This document shows, in pieces, positions 8,248-17,086 of a DNA stretch of 64,000 nt (positions within the stretch are counted from its first letter, which is position 1; the number at the start of each line of letters is the position of its first letter). The translations under genes and the position numbers were made by a program. The notes below the pieces were generated by a model, which saw only the letters and a program-made list of their open reading frames with translations, made no database searches and was not told where the DNA came from. Location: assembly GCF_048751585.1 (NCBI RefSeq), contig NZ_JAZHOB010000005.1:299631-363630 (forward strand). The letters run 5' to 3'. This DNA comes from G025836975 sp048751585 (GTDB lineage Bacteria; Pseudomonadota; Gammaproteobacteria; Burkholderiales; Burkholderiaceae_B).

Positions 8248-9078
8248 ATGAAACTCAAAGACACATTGAAAGCCACAGCCATGGTGCTGGCCCTGGGCGC
8301 CAGTTGCGCCGCTTCCGCCAACGCGCTGGACGATGTCAAGAGCCGCAACACGCTGGTCTGCGGCACACTGGGCACATCGGAGCCCTTCAGCTTCCAGGAT
8401 CCCAAGACGCGCGAAGTCGTCGGCTATGAGGTCGATCTTTGCAAAGAGATAGCGGATCACCTGGGCGTGAAGCTCGAGGTCAAGATGATCTCTGTCGCAG
8501 CGCGTATTCCGGAACTGGTTGCCGGCCGCGTCGACGTTGTGGCGGCCAACCTGGGCTGGTCTCCGGATCGCGCCAAACAAATCGATTACAGCTATGCCGA
8601 CTATGTCAGTCCGCAAAAAATCCTGATCCGCAGCGCCGATGCCGGCACGCTGAAGACACCCGCTGATCTGGCAGGCAAGCGGGTCAGCGCCGTCAGCGGT
8701 TCATCCTCCGAAGCAGGCGCGAAGCGGCTTATCCCTGACGTTACCACCGTGACGTTCAAAGATCCCCCAACCTCGTACCTGGCCCTGGTACAAAACAAGG
8801 TCTCCGGTTTTGTCGGCTCTGAATTGATGCTGCTGAAATTCAAGCAAGACTCCGATAAATCGGCCGTCAAGGCGGAAATCATCGACAAGGCCCTGTTCAC
8901 CGAACCTTGGGGCATAGGCGTTCGCAAGGGCGAAAAAGAATTGCTGGCGGAAGTCAACAAGACCATGGCTCAACTGGAAGCATCGGGCAAGGCACAGACC
9001 ATCTTCGACAAGTGGTTCGGCAAGGACACGAAGTTCTACACCAAGCGCGAATTCAAGTTTGAGGAAATCAAGGGTTAG
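8248..9078 (+). CDS. Polar amino-acid ABC transporter periplasmic binding protein
   Basis: A 276-residue secreted solute-binding protein of family 3. The signal peptide (residues 1-26) ends at ASANALDD. The mature protein contains LVCGTLGTSEPFSFQDP, VVGYEVDLCKEIADHLG (family 3 signature), LVAGRVDVVAANLGWSPDR, LAGKRVSAVSGSSSE and GIGVRKGEKELLAEVNK. I chose the ATG at 8248 because it precedes a normal signal peptide and follows GGAGAG. It heads a four-gene importer operon with two permeases and an ATPase. Family 3 receptors bind polar amino acids (glutamate, aspartate, glutamine, arginine, cystine and others); the exact ligand cannot be read from sequence. Confidence 0.93.
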   Translation: MKLKDTLKATAMVLALGASCAASANALDDVKSRNTLVCGTLGTSEPFSFQDPKTREVVGYEVDLCKEIADHLGVKLEVKMISVAARIPELVAGRVDVVAANLGWSPDRAKQIDYSYADYVSPQKILIRSADAGTLKTPADLAGKRVSAVSGSSSEAGAKRLIPDVTTVTFKDPPTSYLALVQNKVSGFVGSELMLLKFKQDSDKSAVKAEIIDKALFTEPWGIGVRKGEKELLAEVNKTMAQLEASGKAQTIFDKWFGKDTKFYTKREFKFEEIKG

Positions 9079-9101
9079 TCGGAAAAAGGGGCGGTCGTTT
9101 C

Positions 9102-9803
9102 ATGAACTACACACTAGATTTCGGTGCGTTGCTCAGCAACGGCTACCCCATGCTGATTCTTGGGGGCCTGATGACGACCCTCAAGATGACTGCGCTTGCC
9201 TGGCTATTGGCGTTCGGGCTGGGCAGCGTGCTTGCCATACTGCGCATGCTCGACCGCCGCCCCCTTAACTACATCATTACACTGTATGTGGCATTTCACC
9301 GCAACGTGCCCATGCTGGTGCATATCCTGCTTTGGTACTTTGGCGTCGCGGCGCTGCTGCCTATGGCGCTGAACGACGCCGTCAATCGGTGGGGAGGCGA
9401 GTTTCTGTTTTCGACGATTGCCATTGGACTGGTGACGGCGGCCTATGTCGCCGAAGATTTGCGCAGCGCGATCCGTGCCATTCCGGACGGCCAGTTGGAG
9501 GCGTCACGCTCATTGGGCCTGAGCTATATGCGCTCCATGCGTAAAGTCATTCTTCCCCAGGCATTCACCATCGCCATCCCGCCACTGACCAACCAGACGC
9601 TGCTGCTTTTCAAGAACACCAGCCTGGCCATGGCGATCGGCCTGATCGAACTTACCGGCGCGGGGCGCGAGATCGAATCCGCCACCTTCAAGACCTTTGA
9701 GGTCTATACCGTCGTCACGGCGCTTTATCTGGCTGTGTCCCTCCTGCTGATGTTCGGCGGGGCCTACATTTCCAAACACCGCGCCGCCGCGGCCAAACGC
9801 TGA
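9102..9803 (+). CDS. Amino-acid ABC transporter permease, first subunit
   Basis: A 233-residue inner-membrane protein of the His/Glu/Gln/Arg permease family with about five hydrophobic segments. The EAA loop that contacts the ATPase is visible as LEASRSLGLSYMRSMRKVILPQAF (given in part; about residues 132-155). The N-terminal FGALLSNGYPMLILGGLMTTLKMTALA segment is typical of GltJ-like subunits. It lies 23 bases after the receptor gene and 13 bases before the second permease. Two non-identical permeases plus one ATPase is the GltIJKL-type layout, suggesting an acidic-amino-acid-type importer. Confidence 0.92.
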   Translation: MNYTLDFGALLSNGYPMLILGGLMTTLKMTALAWLLAFGLGSVLAILRMLDRRPLNYIITLYVAFHRNVPMLVHILLWYFGVAALLPMALNDAVNRWGGEFLFSTIAIGLVTAAYVAEDLRSAIRAIPDGQLEASRSLGLSYMRSMRKVILPQAFTIAIPPLTNQTLLLFKNTSLAMAIGLIELTGAGREIESATFKTFEVYTVVTALYLAVSLLLMFGGAYISKHRAAAAKR

Positions 9804-9816
9804 CAGGAGGGGCAAT

Positions 9817-10518
9817 ATGCTGGATATTCTTTCTGACAACTGGCTGCTCCTGCTGGTGGGCCAGTATCCCAACGGTGCGATGGGCGGCCTGGTGGCGACC
9901 GTCGGTTTGGCACTGATAAGCCTGGCACTGGCATTTCCGTTCGGCATCCTGCTTGCGCTGGGCCGAATCAGCACCATCCGCATTTTCTACTGGCCCAGCA
10001 CCGCCATCGTCTATATCGTCAGGGGCCTGCCGCTGCTGATGTTTATTTTCTGGGCGTATTTTTTTGTGCCCATCATCATCAATCGGCCGGTGGGCGGCGC
10101 CACGACCATGATCGCGGCACTGGTGATCTATGAAAGCGCCTACTTGGCCGAGATCATCCGCAGCGGCATCCAGGCCCTGCCCGCGGGCCAGCTCGAGGCC
10201 GGCCGCTCGCTGGGCCTTAGCTATACCCAGACCATGCGGCGCATTATTCTGCCGCAAGCCTTGTACAACACCCTGCCAAGCATGCTCAGCCAGTTCATCT
10301 CGACAGTCAAGGAAACTTCGTTGGGGTTTGTGATCAGCGTCCATGAACTGACATTCGCCGCCGCCCAGGTCAACAACATGCTGCTGACCAAACCCTTCGA
10401 AGTGTTCGGACTGCTGGCGCTCACGTACTTCACACTCAATTTGATCCTCAGCGGTTTGGTGAAGCTGGTTGAAAACCGCATACAGATCAAACGCACAATG
10501 GTTGTTCAGGTGATCTAA
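9817..10518 (+). CDS. Amino-acid ABC transporter permease, second subunit
   Basis: A 233-residue permease paralogous to the preceding one, with the EAA loop QLEAGRSLGLSYTQTMRRI at about residues 126-144. The N-terminus contains NGAMGGLVATVGLALISLALA, and YIVRGLPLLMFIFWAYF corresponds to the second transmembrane region. It is preceded by an AGGAGG-like ribosome site and its stop codon is directly followed by the ATPase start, implying translational coupling. It should form a heterodimeric channel with the permease at 9102-9803. Confidence 0.92.
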   Translation: MLDILSDNWLLLLVGQYPNGAMGGLVATVGLALISLALAFPFGILLALGRISTIRIFYWPSTAIVYIVRGLPLLMFIFWAYFFVPIIINRPVGGATTMIAALVIYESAYLAEIIRSGIQALPAGQLEAGRSLGLSYTQTMRRIILPQALYNTLPSMLSQFISTVKETSLGFVISVHELTFAAAQVNNMLLTKPFEVFGLLALTYFTLNLILSGLVKLVENRIQIKRTMVVQVI

Positions 10519-11241
10519 ATGATTCAATTCAAGAACGTAAGCAAATGGTATGGCGACTACCTGGCCCTTGACGATATCAACGCGCAGGTCAAGCAAGGGG
10601 AAGTCATCGTCGTATGCGGTCCTTCCGGTTCCGGAAAGTCAACCCTGATCCGCACCGTTAACCGCCTTGAGCCTATCCAAAAGGGCGAGATTTACGTGGA
10701 CGACACGCCCGTCCACACCTGCCGCTCGATCGACGAGCTGCGCAGCCATATCGGCTTTGTGTTTCAGCAGTTCAATCTGTTTCCCCACATGAATGTCCTG
10801 GACAATCTGATGATGGCGCCGGTCATGCTTGGGCGAATGAACAAGAAGCAAGCGCAAGAGTCGGCGGAGACGCTGCTGGAACGGGTGGGCCTGTCTCACA
10901 AAGCCGGCGCGTTTCCCGCTCAGCTTTCCGGCGGCCAGCAGCAGCGCGTCGCGATTGCCCGGGCCCTGGCCATGCGGCCCCGTATCATGCTCTTCGACGA
11001 ACCCACCAGCGCGCTTGACCCGGAGATGGTGAACGAAGTGCTGCTGGTGATGAAATCACTGGCCAAAGACGGCATGACCATGGTTTGCGTGACGCACGAA
11101 ATGAACTTTGCCCGGGATGTCGGCGATGTCGTATGGTTCATGGACGCCGGCAAGATCGTCGAAACGGCGCAACCCGAGCAGTTCTTCACACAACCGGCCT
11201 CTGATCGGGCACGCAAATTCCTGTCCGATATCAAGCACTGA
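10519..11241 (+). CDS. Amino-acid ABC transporter ATP-binding protein
   Basis: A 240-residue ABC ATPase with Walker A CGPSGSGKST (about residues 33-42), Q-loop FVFQQFNLFPHM, signature LSGGQQQRVAIARAL, Walker B IMLFDEPTSALDPEMV and switch His CVTHEMNFA. These match the GlnQ/GltL subfamily very closely. The ATG directly follows the stop codon of the second permease (TAA-ATG), and its own stop codon lies immediately before the convergent LysR gene. It powers import through the two permeases upstream. Confidence 0.94.
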   Translation: MIQFKNVSKWYGDYLALDDINAQVKQGEVIVVCGPSGSGKSTLIRTVNRLEPIQKGEIYVDDTPVHTCRSIDELRSHIGFVFQQFNLFPHMNVLDNLMMAPVMLGRMNKKQAQESAETLLERVGLSHKAGAFPAQLSGGQQQRVAIARALAMRPRIMLFDEPTSALDPEMVNEVLLVMKSLAKDGMTMVCVTHEMNFARDVGDVVWFMDAGKIVETAQPEQFFTQPASDRARKFLSDIKH

Positions 11242-12150
11242 TCATGTGGCAACCACTGTGCCGTAAGGCACGGCAAAATTGCAGCACTCCCGCGCCAGTT
11301 CCGCAATCTCCTGGTATAGCGCGCTGTTCATGTTTTTCAAGTACATCGAACAATATTGCGACTGGGGCGTGGGCTTGGTGGTTTGGGCGACGATCAGCTT
11401 TCTTTGCTGTACCAGGCTATAAAAATAGTCCACCGGCAGGCACGACACGCCAAAACCGGCAACCGTCAGGCCCGCCATCGCCAAGAGGCTATTGATCGTA
11501 AAAAGGTTTTGCTCCGCACTGTAGGGCTTCAGCCATTCATCATAAATGCCGTTAAGTCCTGACTCCTGATCCTGGCGAATCAGGAACATCTTCGAAATTT
11601 CCTCCGGCGTATATATCTTGTCGCCTGAAATGAACTCCGGGCTGCCCATCCAGGCAAACTTCAACACCCCCAGCGGCTCGGCCTCGAGCAAGGGGCCGCG
11701 CAGCTCGCCGTGCAAGAAGGCCATATCCAGACGCGCCTCAAGCAAGTTCTTATGCAGCTCGGCCGCCATGCCGATGATGGGCGTCACCTTCAGTTGCGGG
11801 AAGAATATTTTCAACTGGCGCATTAGATCGGGCAGCCAGGTCATGGCGGTGATTTCAGTGATCCCCAGGCGAAGCGTGCCCGAGAATGTGTGGTGTCCCT
11901 TGAGCCTGATCAGCATCACATCGCGCAGCGACAGCAGGCTGTCCGCCATCTCGAAGATTTCACGGCCCTTCTGGGTAATGACCGCCTTCTTCGACGAGCG
12001 GTCAAAAACCTGGATATCGAAATCGGCTTCCAGCTCTTTGATCCGTTTGGTAATCGCCGACTGCGTCGTATTGAGCTTGTCGGCCGCCTTGGCGAATCCG
12101 CCAAGCTCCACCACCCAATACAGCGCCTCGATCTGCTTGAACGTCAACAT
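11242..12150 (-). CDS. LysR-family transcriptional regulator
   Basis: A 302-residue LysR protein: N-terminal winged helix (LTFKQIEALYWVVELGG, AKAADKLNTTQSAITKRI, FDRSSKKAVITQKG) and a C-terminal periplasmic-binding-like effector domain. I chose the ATG at 12150 because it has an AGGTG ribosome site and fits the family, rather than the longer frame to 12291. The gene converges tail to tail with the amino-acid ABC operon, with no intergenic space. It probably regulates that operon, possibly through the palindromes 3 kb away upstream of the receptor gene; that link is inferred from proximity. Confidence 0.92.
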   Translation of the reverse strand: MLTFKQIEALYWVVELGGFAKAADKLNTTQSAITKRIKELEADFDIQVFDRSSKKAVITQKGREIFEMADSLLSLRDVMLIRLKGHHTFSGTLRLGITEITAMTWLPDLMRQLKIFFPQLKVTPIIGMAAELHKNLLEARLDMAFLHGELRGPLLEAEPLGVLKFAWMGSPEFISGDKIYTPEEISKMFLIRQDQESGLNGIYDEWLKPYSAEQNLFTINSLLAMAGLTVAGFGVSCLPVDYFYSLVQQRKLIVAQTTKPTPQSQYCSMYLKNMNSALYQEIAELARECCNFAVPYGTVVAT

Positions 12151-12320
12151 GGCATCACCTGCGCTATTCATCCCTACATAGTTTTCGGCCTTCGTATTCG
12201 GCCACTCGGGTCCCCGCCCGGGCCATCGCCGACTTCGCGGGGTTTTCGAATCATACGCGCTGATTGGCCCGCAATTGGCGCATAAGCGCATTTCTCATTC
12301 GATGCCGCCCCACAGCAAGA

Positions 12321-12350
12321 AACAAAAAAGCCCTTGCAAAGCAAGGGCTT
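12321..12350 (-). terminator. Rho-independent terminator after tRNA-Pro
   Basis: On the minus strand a perfect 10-bp stem (AAGCCCTTGC / GCAAGGGCTT) with a short loop is followed by a run of T residues. It begins about 12 bases after the CCA end of the tRNA gene, so it is the natural terminator of the tRNA transcript. Confidence 0.9.
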
Positions 12351-12362
12351 GATATCGATTTT

Positions 12363-12439
12363 TGGTCGGGGCGACATGATTCGAACATGCGACTCCTGCG
12401 TCCCGAACGCAGTACTCTACCAGGCTGAGCTACGCCCCG
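12363..12439 (-). tRNA. tRNA-Pro (anticodon CGG)
   Basis: A 77-nt gene read on the minus strand. The seven-base acceptor stem CGGGGCG / CGCCCCG is perfect, the D arm is AGCTCAGCCTGGTAGAG, the anticodon stem CTGCG / CGCAG encloses the loop TTCGGGA giving anticodon CGG, and the T arm contains GTTCGAATC. The CCA end is encoded. It decodes CCG proline codons. A strong terminator follows it. Confidence 0.97.
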
Positions 12440-12511
12440 ATTACTCGTGAAGCTTGCCGCCGGGCATGTTCAGCAAGAAACAAAACCGGCAACAACGGGA
12501 TTTACAGCTTA

Positions 12512-13495
12512 CTACCTATCGCGTTCTACCGCGAAAGAACAAAATTCTAACAAAGATTCGCGATGAACGGAAACGGGGAAGCCGGCCAGGGCATCCCGGG
12601 CCAATCCGGCTTCGGCCACAGCGGCCTCGCGGGTATATTCCAGCGCCTGCGTATCCTGTATGGCGCGCGCCACGGCGACAAAGTCGGCATCGCCGGTGCG
12701 TATGGCATCCTGGATCAATGCTTTTTGCTGGGCGCTGCCCACTTCCATGACCCGGATGAGCGGCATGGTGGGTTTGCCTTCACGCAGGTCGTCGCCCACG
12801 TTCTTGCCCAGCGCCTCGGCGTCGCCGCTGTAATCCAGCACATCGTCGATCAACTGGAACGCCGTGCCGATGTGCCGGCCATAGGCGGCAGCGGCGGCTA
12901 TCTGGTCCGGCGTCGCGCCGCCAACGATGGCGCCCACTTGAGCGGCAGCCTCGAACAGCTTGGCCGTCTTGTAGCGCACGACTTGCAAGTAGCGCTCCAG
13001 CGAAACATCGGGATCGTGGACGTTAAGCAGTTGCAGCACTTCGCCTTCGGCAATAACGGTGGTGGCCGCCGACAGGACCGACATGGCCGGCATGGAATCC
13101 GATTCGACCATCATTTCGAATGAGCGCGAATACAGATAATCCCCCACAAGCACGCTGGCCGCATTGCCGAATACCGCGTTGGCGGTGCTGCGGCCGCGGC
13201 GCAGGTCGGACTCGTCGACGACGTCGTCGTGCAGCAAGGTAGCGGTGTGGATGAACTCGACCACCGCAGCCAACAGATGATGCTTGCTTCCCTTGTAGCC
13301 CAGGGCATTGGCCACCATGAGCACCATGGCGGGCCGCATCCGCTTTCCGCCCGCTCCCACTATGTAGTCGCCTATCGTGCGGATCAGGACGACATCTGAA
13401 TCGAGGCGCGCGCGTATTACCGCATCGACTGCCTTCATATCGTCTTCAATGGGGGCAATTAACTCGGGGAGATTCAAAGCGTGGTCCGGGTTCAA
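12512..13495 (-). CDS. ispB: Octaprenyl (polyprenyl) diphosphate synthase
   Basis: A 327-residue trans-polyprenyl diphosphate synthase that builds the side chain of ubiquinone from isopentenyl diphosphate. The first Asp-rich motif is LLHDDVVDESDLRRG, the second is AFQLIDDVLDYSGD, and GGKRMRPAMVLM and KTAKLFEAAA are also diagnostic. Its apparent start is a TTG without a strong ribosome site; an ATG 19 codons downstream (13438) is an alternative, but the upstream residues resemble those of family members. It is divergent from the DUF815 ATPase. The window also contains ubiE, ubiJ and ubiB about 36 kb away, which act later in the same pathway. Confidence 0.93.
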   Translation of the reverse strand: MNPDHALNLPELIAPIEDDMKAVDAVIRARLDSDVVLIRTIGDYIVGAGGKRMRPAMVLMVANALGYKGSKHHLLAAVVEFIHTATLLHDDVVDESDLRRGRSTANAVFGNAASVLVGDYLYSRSFEMMVESDSMPAMSVLSAATTVIAEGEVLQLLNVHDPDVSLERYLQVVRYKTAKLFEAAAQVGAIVGGATPDQIAAAAAYGRHIGTAFQLIDDVLDYSGDAEALGKNVGDDLREGKPTMPLIRVMEVGSAQQKALIQDAIRTGDADFVAVARAIQDTQALEYTREAAVAEAGLARDALAGFPVSVHRESLLEFCSFAVERDR

Positions 13496-13616
13496 AGTTA
13501 GTGTTGATACGATCCTTCAGATCAAGGCTAGGATTATACGTGACGACTCCAAAGGCCGGCCCTGACCAAATTAGCGATAATGTGGGTTTTGCCACGATTT
13601 GTTCCTGGAGATTTTT

Positions 13617-14483
13617 GTGACTGCCAACGACCTGAGTACGCTGATTGGCCGCGCCGAACGTGTTTTGGCGCAGCTAGAGGCGTGGCTTCCCCCCGCCCCA
13701 CCCGAAATCGACTGGACGGCGCATGCCTTCCGCTGGCGCAAGCGGGGCGCGCGCGGCTGGCTGGATGCGGTGCAGAATGTTTCCAGCATCAATATGCAGG
13801 ATCTTCAGCACATCGAGCGGCAAAAATCCATCATCGACCGGAATACGCAGCATTTCCTGCACAAGAAGCCGGCCAATAACGTCCTGATGACCGGCGCCCG
13901 CGGCACCGGCAAGAGCTCTCTGGTCAAGGCCATGCTGGCCGCCTATGGCGATCAGGGTCTGCGCCTTATCGAGGTCGACAAGGCCGATATGGGCGACCTG
14001 GGCGACATCGTCGATCTGCTCAGCGTGCGGCCCGAACGCTTCATCATCTTCTGCGACGACCTGTCCTTCGAGGAAGGCGAGCCCGGCTACAAGGCCTTGA
14101 AATCGGTGCTGGACGGGTCGGTCAGCGCTTCGGGCGATAACGTGCTTATCTATGCCACGTCGAACCGCCGCCACCTGATGCCGGAATACATGAGCGAAAA
14201 CCTTAGCGCCAAGCATCAGTCCGACGGCGAAATCCATCCTGGCGAAACCGTGGAAGAAAAGATTTCCCTGTCCGAGCGCTTTGGCCTGTGGCTGTCTTTC
14301 TACCCCTTCAAGCAGGACGACTACCTGGACATCGTGCACTACTGGCTGGCCGAGCATGGCTGTTCGCCGGCGGACATCGAAGCCTCGCGCACGGAAGCGC
14401 TGCAATGGGCGCTGGAACGCGGATCGCGCTCGGGACGGGTCGCACGCCAGTTCGCGCGCGACTGGGCGGCTCGCCATGTCTGA
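13617..14483 (+). CDS. DUF815 AAA ATPase
   Basis: A 288-residue P-loop ATPase of the DUF815 family. Walker A is GARGTGKSSL (about residues 97-106), Walker B-like FIIFCDDLSFE, and a sensor-like LIYATSNRRHLMP is present. DUF815 proteins resemble AAA+ helper ATPases, but their cellular role is not established. I chose the GTG at 13617, seven bases after CTGGAG, over a TTG at 13599 that overlaps the ribosome site. Its last eight bases overlap the start of the Nudix-ThiE gene, so the two are translationally coupled; this pairing is common in betaproteobacteria. Confidence 0.88.
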   Translation: MTANDLSTLIGRAERVLAQLEAWLPPAPPEIDWTAHAFRWRKRGARGWLDAVQNVSSINMQDLQHIERQKSIIDRNTQHFLHKKPANNVLMTGARGTGKSSLVKAMLAAYGDQGLRLIEVDKADMGDLGDIVDLLSVRPERFIIFCDDLSFEEGEPGYKALKSVLDGSVSASGDNVLIYATSNRRHLMPEYMSENLSAKHQSDGEIHPGETVEEKISLSERFGLWLSFYPFKQDDYLDIVHYWLAEHGCSPADIEASRTEALQWALERGSRSGRVARQFARDWAARHV

Positions 14484-15546
14484 AAGCATGCCTGCAACGC
14501 CGTCGGATGCGGTCGCCGCGGCACCCGCCGCCAAACCCTTTATCAGGGTTGCGGCCGGTCTTATCCTGCGCCCCGACGGCCAGTTGCTGCTGGCCCAGCG
14601 GCCCAGCGACAAGCCCTGGGCGGGCTGGTGGGAGTTGCCGGGCGGCAAGATCGAGGCGGGCGAGTCCACTCTGGAAGCTCTGGCCCGCGAGCTTGACGAA
14701 GAGCTGGGCATACGGGTTACCGATGCCTCGCCCTGGGTAACCTATACCCACGAATACCCAAAAAATATCGTGGAACTGGCGTTTTGCCGCGTGTATGGCT
14801 GGACAGGCATACCCACCGGCCGCGAGAACCAGGAACTGGCCTGGGTCGACCCGAAAGCGGACTTGCCCGTCGGCCCCCTGCTGCCGGCGACCGAGCCGCC
14901 CATGCGCTGGCTGCAACTGCCCGAACAGTACCTGATCACATCCATCGGCGGCCAGCAGGGGCTTGCGCCCTACCTGGAAAAGCTGGCGCGAGCCTTGCAA
15001 ACCGGCATCAGGCTGGTGCAGTTCCGCGAACCCTCCTGGATGGCTGTATCGGAGCACGATGCCTATGCCGCATTCAAGCGGATCGTGCAACTGTGCCATG
15101 ACGCCGGGGCACGCTGCCTGGTCAACAGCTGCCATCCGGAAAGCTGGTGGGCGCAGGCCGATGGCGTGCATTTCCGCGCGGCCGATGCCCGGGCGCCGCT
15201 TGCCGCTACGTCGTCACCGCCAGGCGACGATGAGCACGCCGCATCGGCGGCCGCACGACTCCGGGCTAAAGTCCCTGGCCTGATTGCGGTGTCGGCGCAC
15301 GATATCGCCGACCTGACGACGGCACGCGCCCTGGGCGCCGACTTTGCCGTGCTGGGCCATGTGCTGGATACGCCCTCGCATCCCGGCCAGCCTGGCATGG
15401 GGTGGGAACAATTCACCTTGCTGGCGGCCCAGGCCGGCTTGCCGGTCTTCGCCATCGGCGGGCAATCGCCCGCCACGCAAGCCGATGCGCGGCAACATGG
15501 CGCACACGGCATCGCCGGCATGCGCCACCTGATCGATCAGGGCTGA
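14476..15546 (+). CDS. Nudix hydrolase (MutT-like) fused to thiamine-phosphate-synthase-like domain
   Basis: A 356-residue two-domain protein. Residues about 20-150 form a Nudix domain with a complete Nudix box (GKIEAGE, then RELDEELGI), as in MutT, which removes 8-oxo-dGTP. Residues about 160-356 resemble ThiE/TenI: LVQFREPS, CLVNS, ADGVHF, LIAVSAHD, ALGADFAVLGHVLDTPSHPG and VFAIGGQSPA. Several ThiE active-site positions look altered, for example QFREPS in place of the usual QLR-x-K, so thiamine-phosphate synthesis is doubtful. Such MutT-ThiE fusions are known in beta- and gammaproteobacteria; the role of the second domain is unclear. The ATG at 14476 overlaps the end of the ATPase gene. Confidence 0.9.
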   Translation: MSESMPATPSDAVAAAPAAKPFIRVAAGLILRPDGQLLLAQRPSDKPWAGWWELPGGKIEAGESTLEALARELDEELGIRVTDASPWVTYTHEYPKNIVELAFCRVYGWTGIPTGRENQELAWVDPKADLPVGPLLPATEPPMRWLQLPEQYLITSIGGQQGLAPYLEKLARALQTGIRLVQFREPSWMAVSEHDAYAAFKRIVQLCHDAGARCLVNSCHPESWWAQADGVHFRAADARAPLAATSSPPGDDEHAASAAARLRAKVPGLIAVSAHDIADLTTARALGADFAVLGHVLDTPSHPGQPGMGWEQFTLLAAQAGLPVFAIGGQSPATQADARQHGAHGIAGMRHLIDQG

Positions 15547-17039
15547 GGCAAGGCGGCGGCGTCCCAGCCTCCGCCCAGGGCCGCAATCAATTGCACGCTG
15601 GCCACCAGGCGCTCGGAGGCCAGCGACAGGGCGGCCCGCTCGGTGCTCAGGGCGGTGGTTTCGACCTGCACCACGCTCAGGTAGTCGATCAGCCCCGCTT
15701 CGTACTGGTTCTGCGTCAAGCGCAGGGATTCCCGGGCGGCAGCCAGTGCGCGGCCCTGTGTTGTCTGCTCTTGCCCCAACACATGCAGTTGCACCAGATA
15801 GTCTTCCACCTCGCGCAGGGCGGTCAGCACCGTCTGGCGGTAAGCCGCGACTTGCGCGTCGTAGCCGGCGCGCGCTTCCTTGACCTGCGCTTCGCGGGCC
15901 CCTCCATCGAAAATCGTCAAGGCAAGCGCCGGGCCCAGCGACCAGAAGCTGGCGGGCGCCGTCAGCCACTGCGCCCACTGGCCGCTGCGATAGCCCGCCT
16001 GGGCGCTAAGCGTCAGATCGGGGAACCAGGCCGCCTGAGCCACGCCAATGCGCGCGTTCGCTTCGGCGGTGCGGCGCTCGGCCGAAGCGACATCGGGCCG
16101 CCTTTGCAGCAATTGGGACGGCAGGCCAACGGGAATAGCGGGTACGGACGCCAAGGTCGTTGTGGGCTCCAGCGCGAATGCGGATGGCGCCTTGCCCAAT
16201 AGCACGGCAATGGCATGTTCCAGCTGTGCTCGTTGCCAATCCAGGGCGAGCAGTTGCGTCCGGCCATTCTCCAGCTGCGTGCGCGATACCTCGACATCCG
16301 CCTGCGCCGCCACTCCCGCGTCATAGCGGTTCTGCGTCATTGTCAGCGAGCGTTCGTAGGCCGCCACCGTTTGTTGCAGCAGCCGCTTTTCAGCATCCAT
16401 GACCCGCAGCCTGAAATAAGTCTGCGCCAGGGTTGATTGCATGCTTAAGCGCGTTACCGCGACGTCAGCGGCGCTGGCCTGCAAGCCGGCTCTGCTGGAC
16501 TCCACCGACCGGCGCACCTTGCCCCATAGATCGGGCTCCCAGCTTACATTCCCGCTTAGGGTGTACTGATTCCCGGTGCTGTCGCCGCTGCCGGAAAACG
16601 AGCCTACGCTGCCATTGCCGCCGCTGCCGGACCGGGTGCTCGAAGCCGAAGCACCCAGCGTGGGGAAGAAACCGGAACGACTGGACTGCAGCAAGGCCTG
16701 CGCCTGGCGATACTGGGCTTCGGCCTGAATGATGTTCAGATTCTCTTCTTGCAAAGACTCCATCAGGCCGGACAGCACCGGGTCGCTGTACATCCGCCAC
16801 CAATCGCCGCGCAATGCGGCATCACCCGGTTGCGCCGGCACCCAGCCCCGCCCGGCGGAATCGGCCGCGCTCGCCGGAGTGGCAGCCAACGCTTCCTTAT
16901 AAGTCAGGCCCGTATCGACGGGAGGCCGCTCATAATCAGGCCCCACGGCGCAGGCGCCCAGCATCAGCGCCATCCCGGCGGCGGCCAGGCGCTTCACCGC
17001 GGTCCGGTTAAATCCATTCAGCGCAACGAGACTATCCAT
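15537..17039 (-). CDS. Outer-membrane efflux lipoprotein (OprM/NodT family)
   Basis: A 500-residue outer-membrane factor with a lipoprotein signal (ALMLGACAVGPDY; acylated Cys near residue 29). It has the two internally repeated OEP domains, with motifs such as PDLWGKVRRSVESSRAG, RLSMQSTLAQTYFRLR, LLQRRPDVASAERR and GYRSGQWAQWL. It is the last gene of a four-gene minus-strand efflux operon, 47 bases after mdtC, and should provide the outer-membrane exit duct for the MdtABC pump. The ATG at 17039 has a GGAAAAG ribosome site and precedes the lipoprotein signal, so it is preferred to the open frame starting at 17132, which overlaps mdtC. The 3' end overlaps the convergent Nudix gene by ten bases. 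Confidence 0.93.
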   Translation of the reverse strand: MDSLVALNGFNRTAVKRLAAAGMALMLGACAVGPDYERPPVDTGLTYKEALAATPASAADSAGRGWVPAQPGDAALRGDWWRMYSDPVLSGLMESLQEENLNIIQAEAQYRQAQALLQSSRSGFFPTLGASASSTRSGSGGNGSVGSFSGSGDSTGNQYTLSGNVSWEPDLWGKVRRSVESSRAGLQASAADVAVTRLSMQSTLAQTYFRLRVMDAEKRLLQQTVAAYERSLTMTQNRYDAGVAAQADVEVSRTQLENGRTQLLALDWQRAQLEHAIAVLLGKAPSAFALEPTTTLASVPAIPVGLPSQLLQRRPDVASAERRTAEANARIGVAQAAWFPDLTLSAQAGYRSGQWAQWLTAPASFWSLGPALALTIFDGGAREAQVKEARAGYDAQVAAYRQTVLTALREVEDYLVQLHVLGQEQTTQGRALAAARESLRLTQNQYEAGLIDYLSVVQVETTALSTERAALSLASERLVASVQLIAALGGGWDAAALPQP

Positions 17040-17086
17040 ACTTTTCCAAATCCATAAAAACCGGACGGCATCCCGTCCAGGCCGCC

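Noticed and set aside
9715..10596. A 293-residue minus-strand frame over the ABC permeases
   Set aside because: Antisense to two permease genes with intact EAA loops; His/Gln-rich shadow translation.
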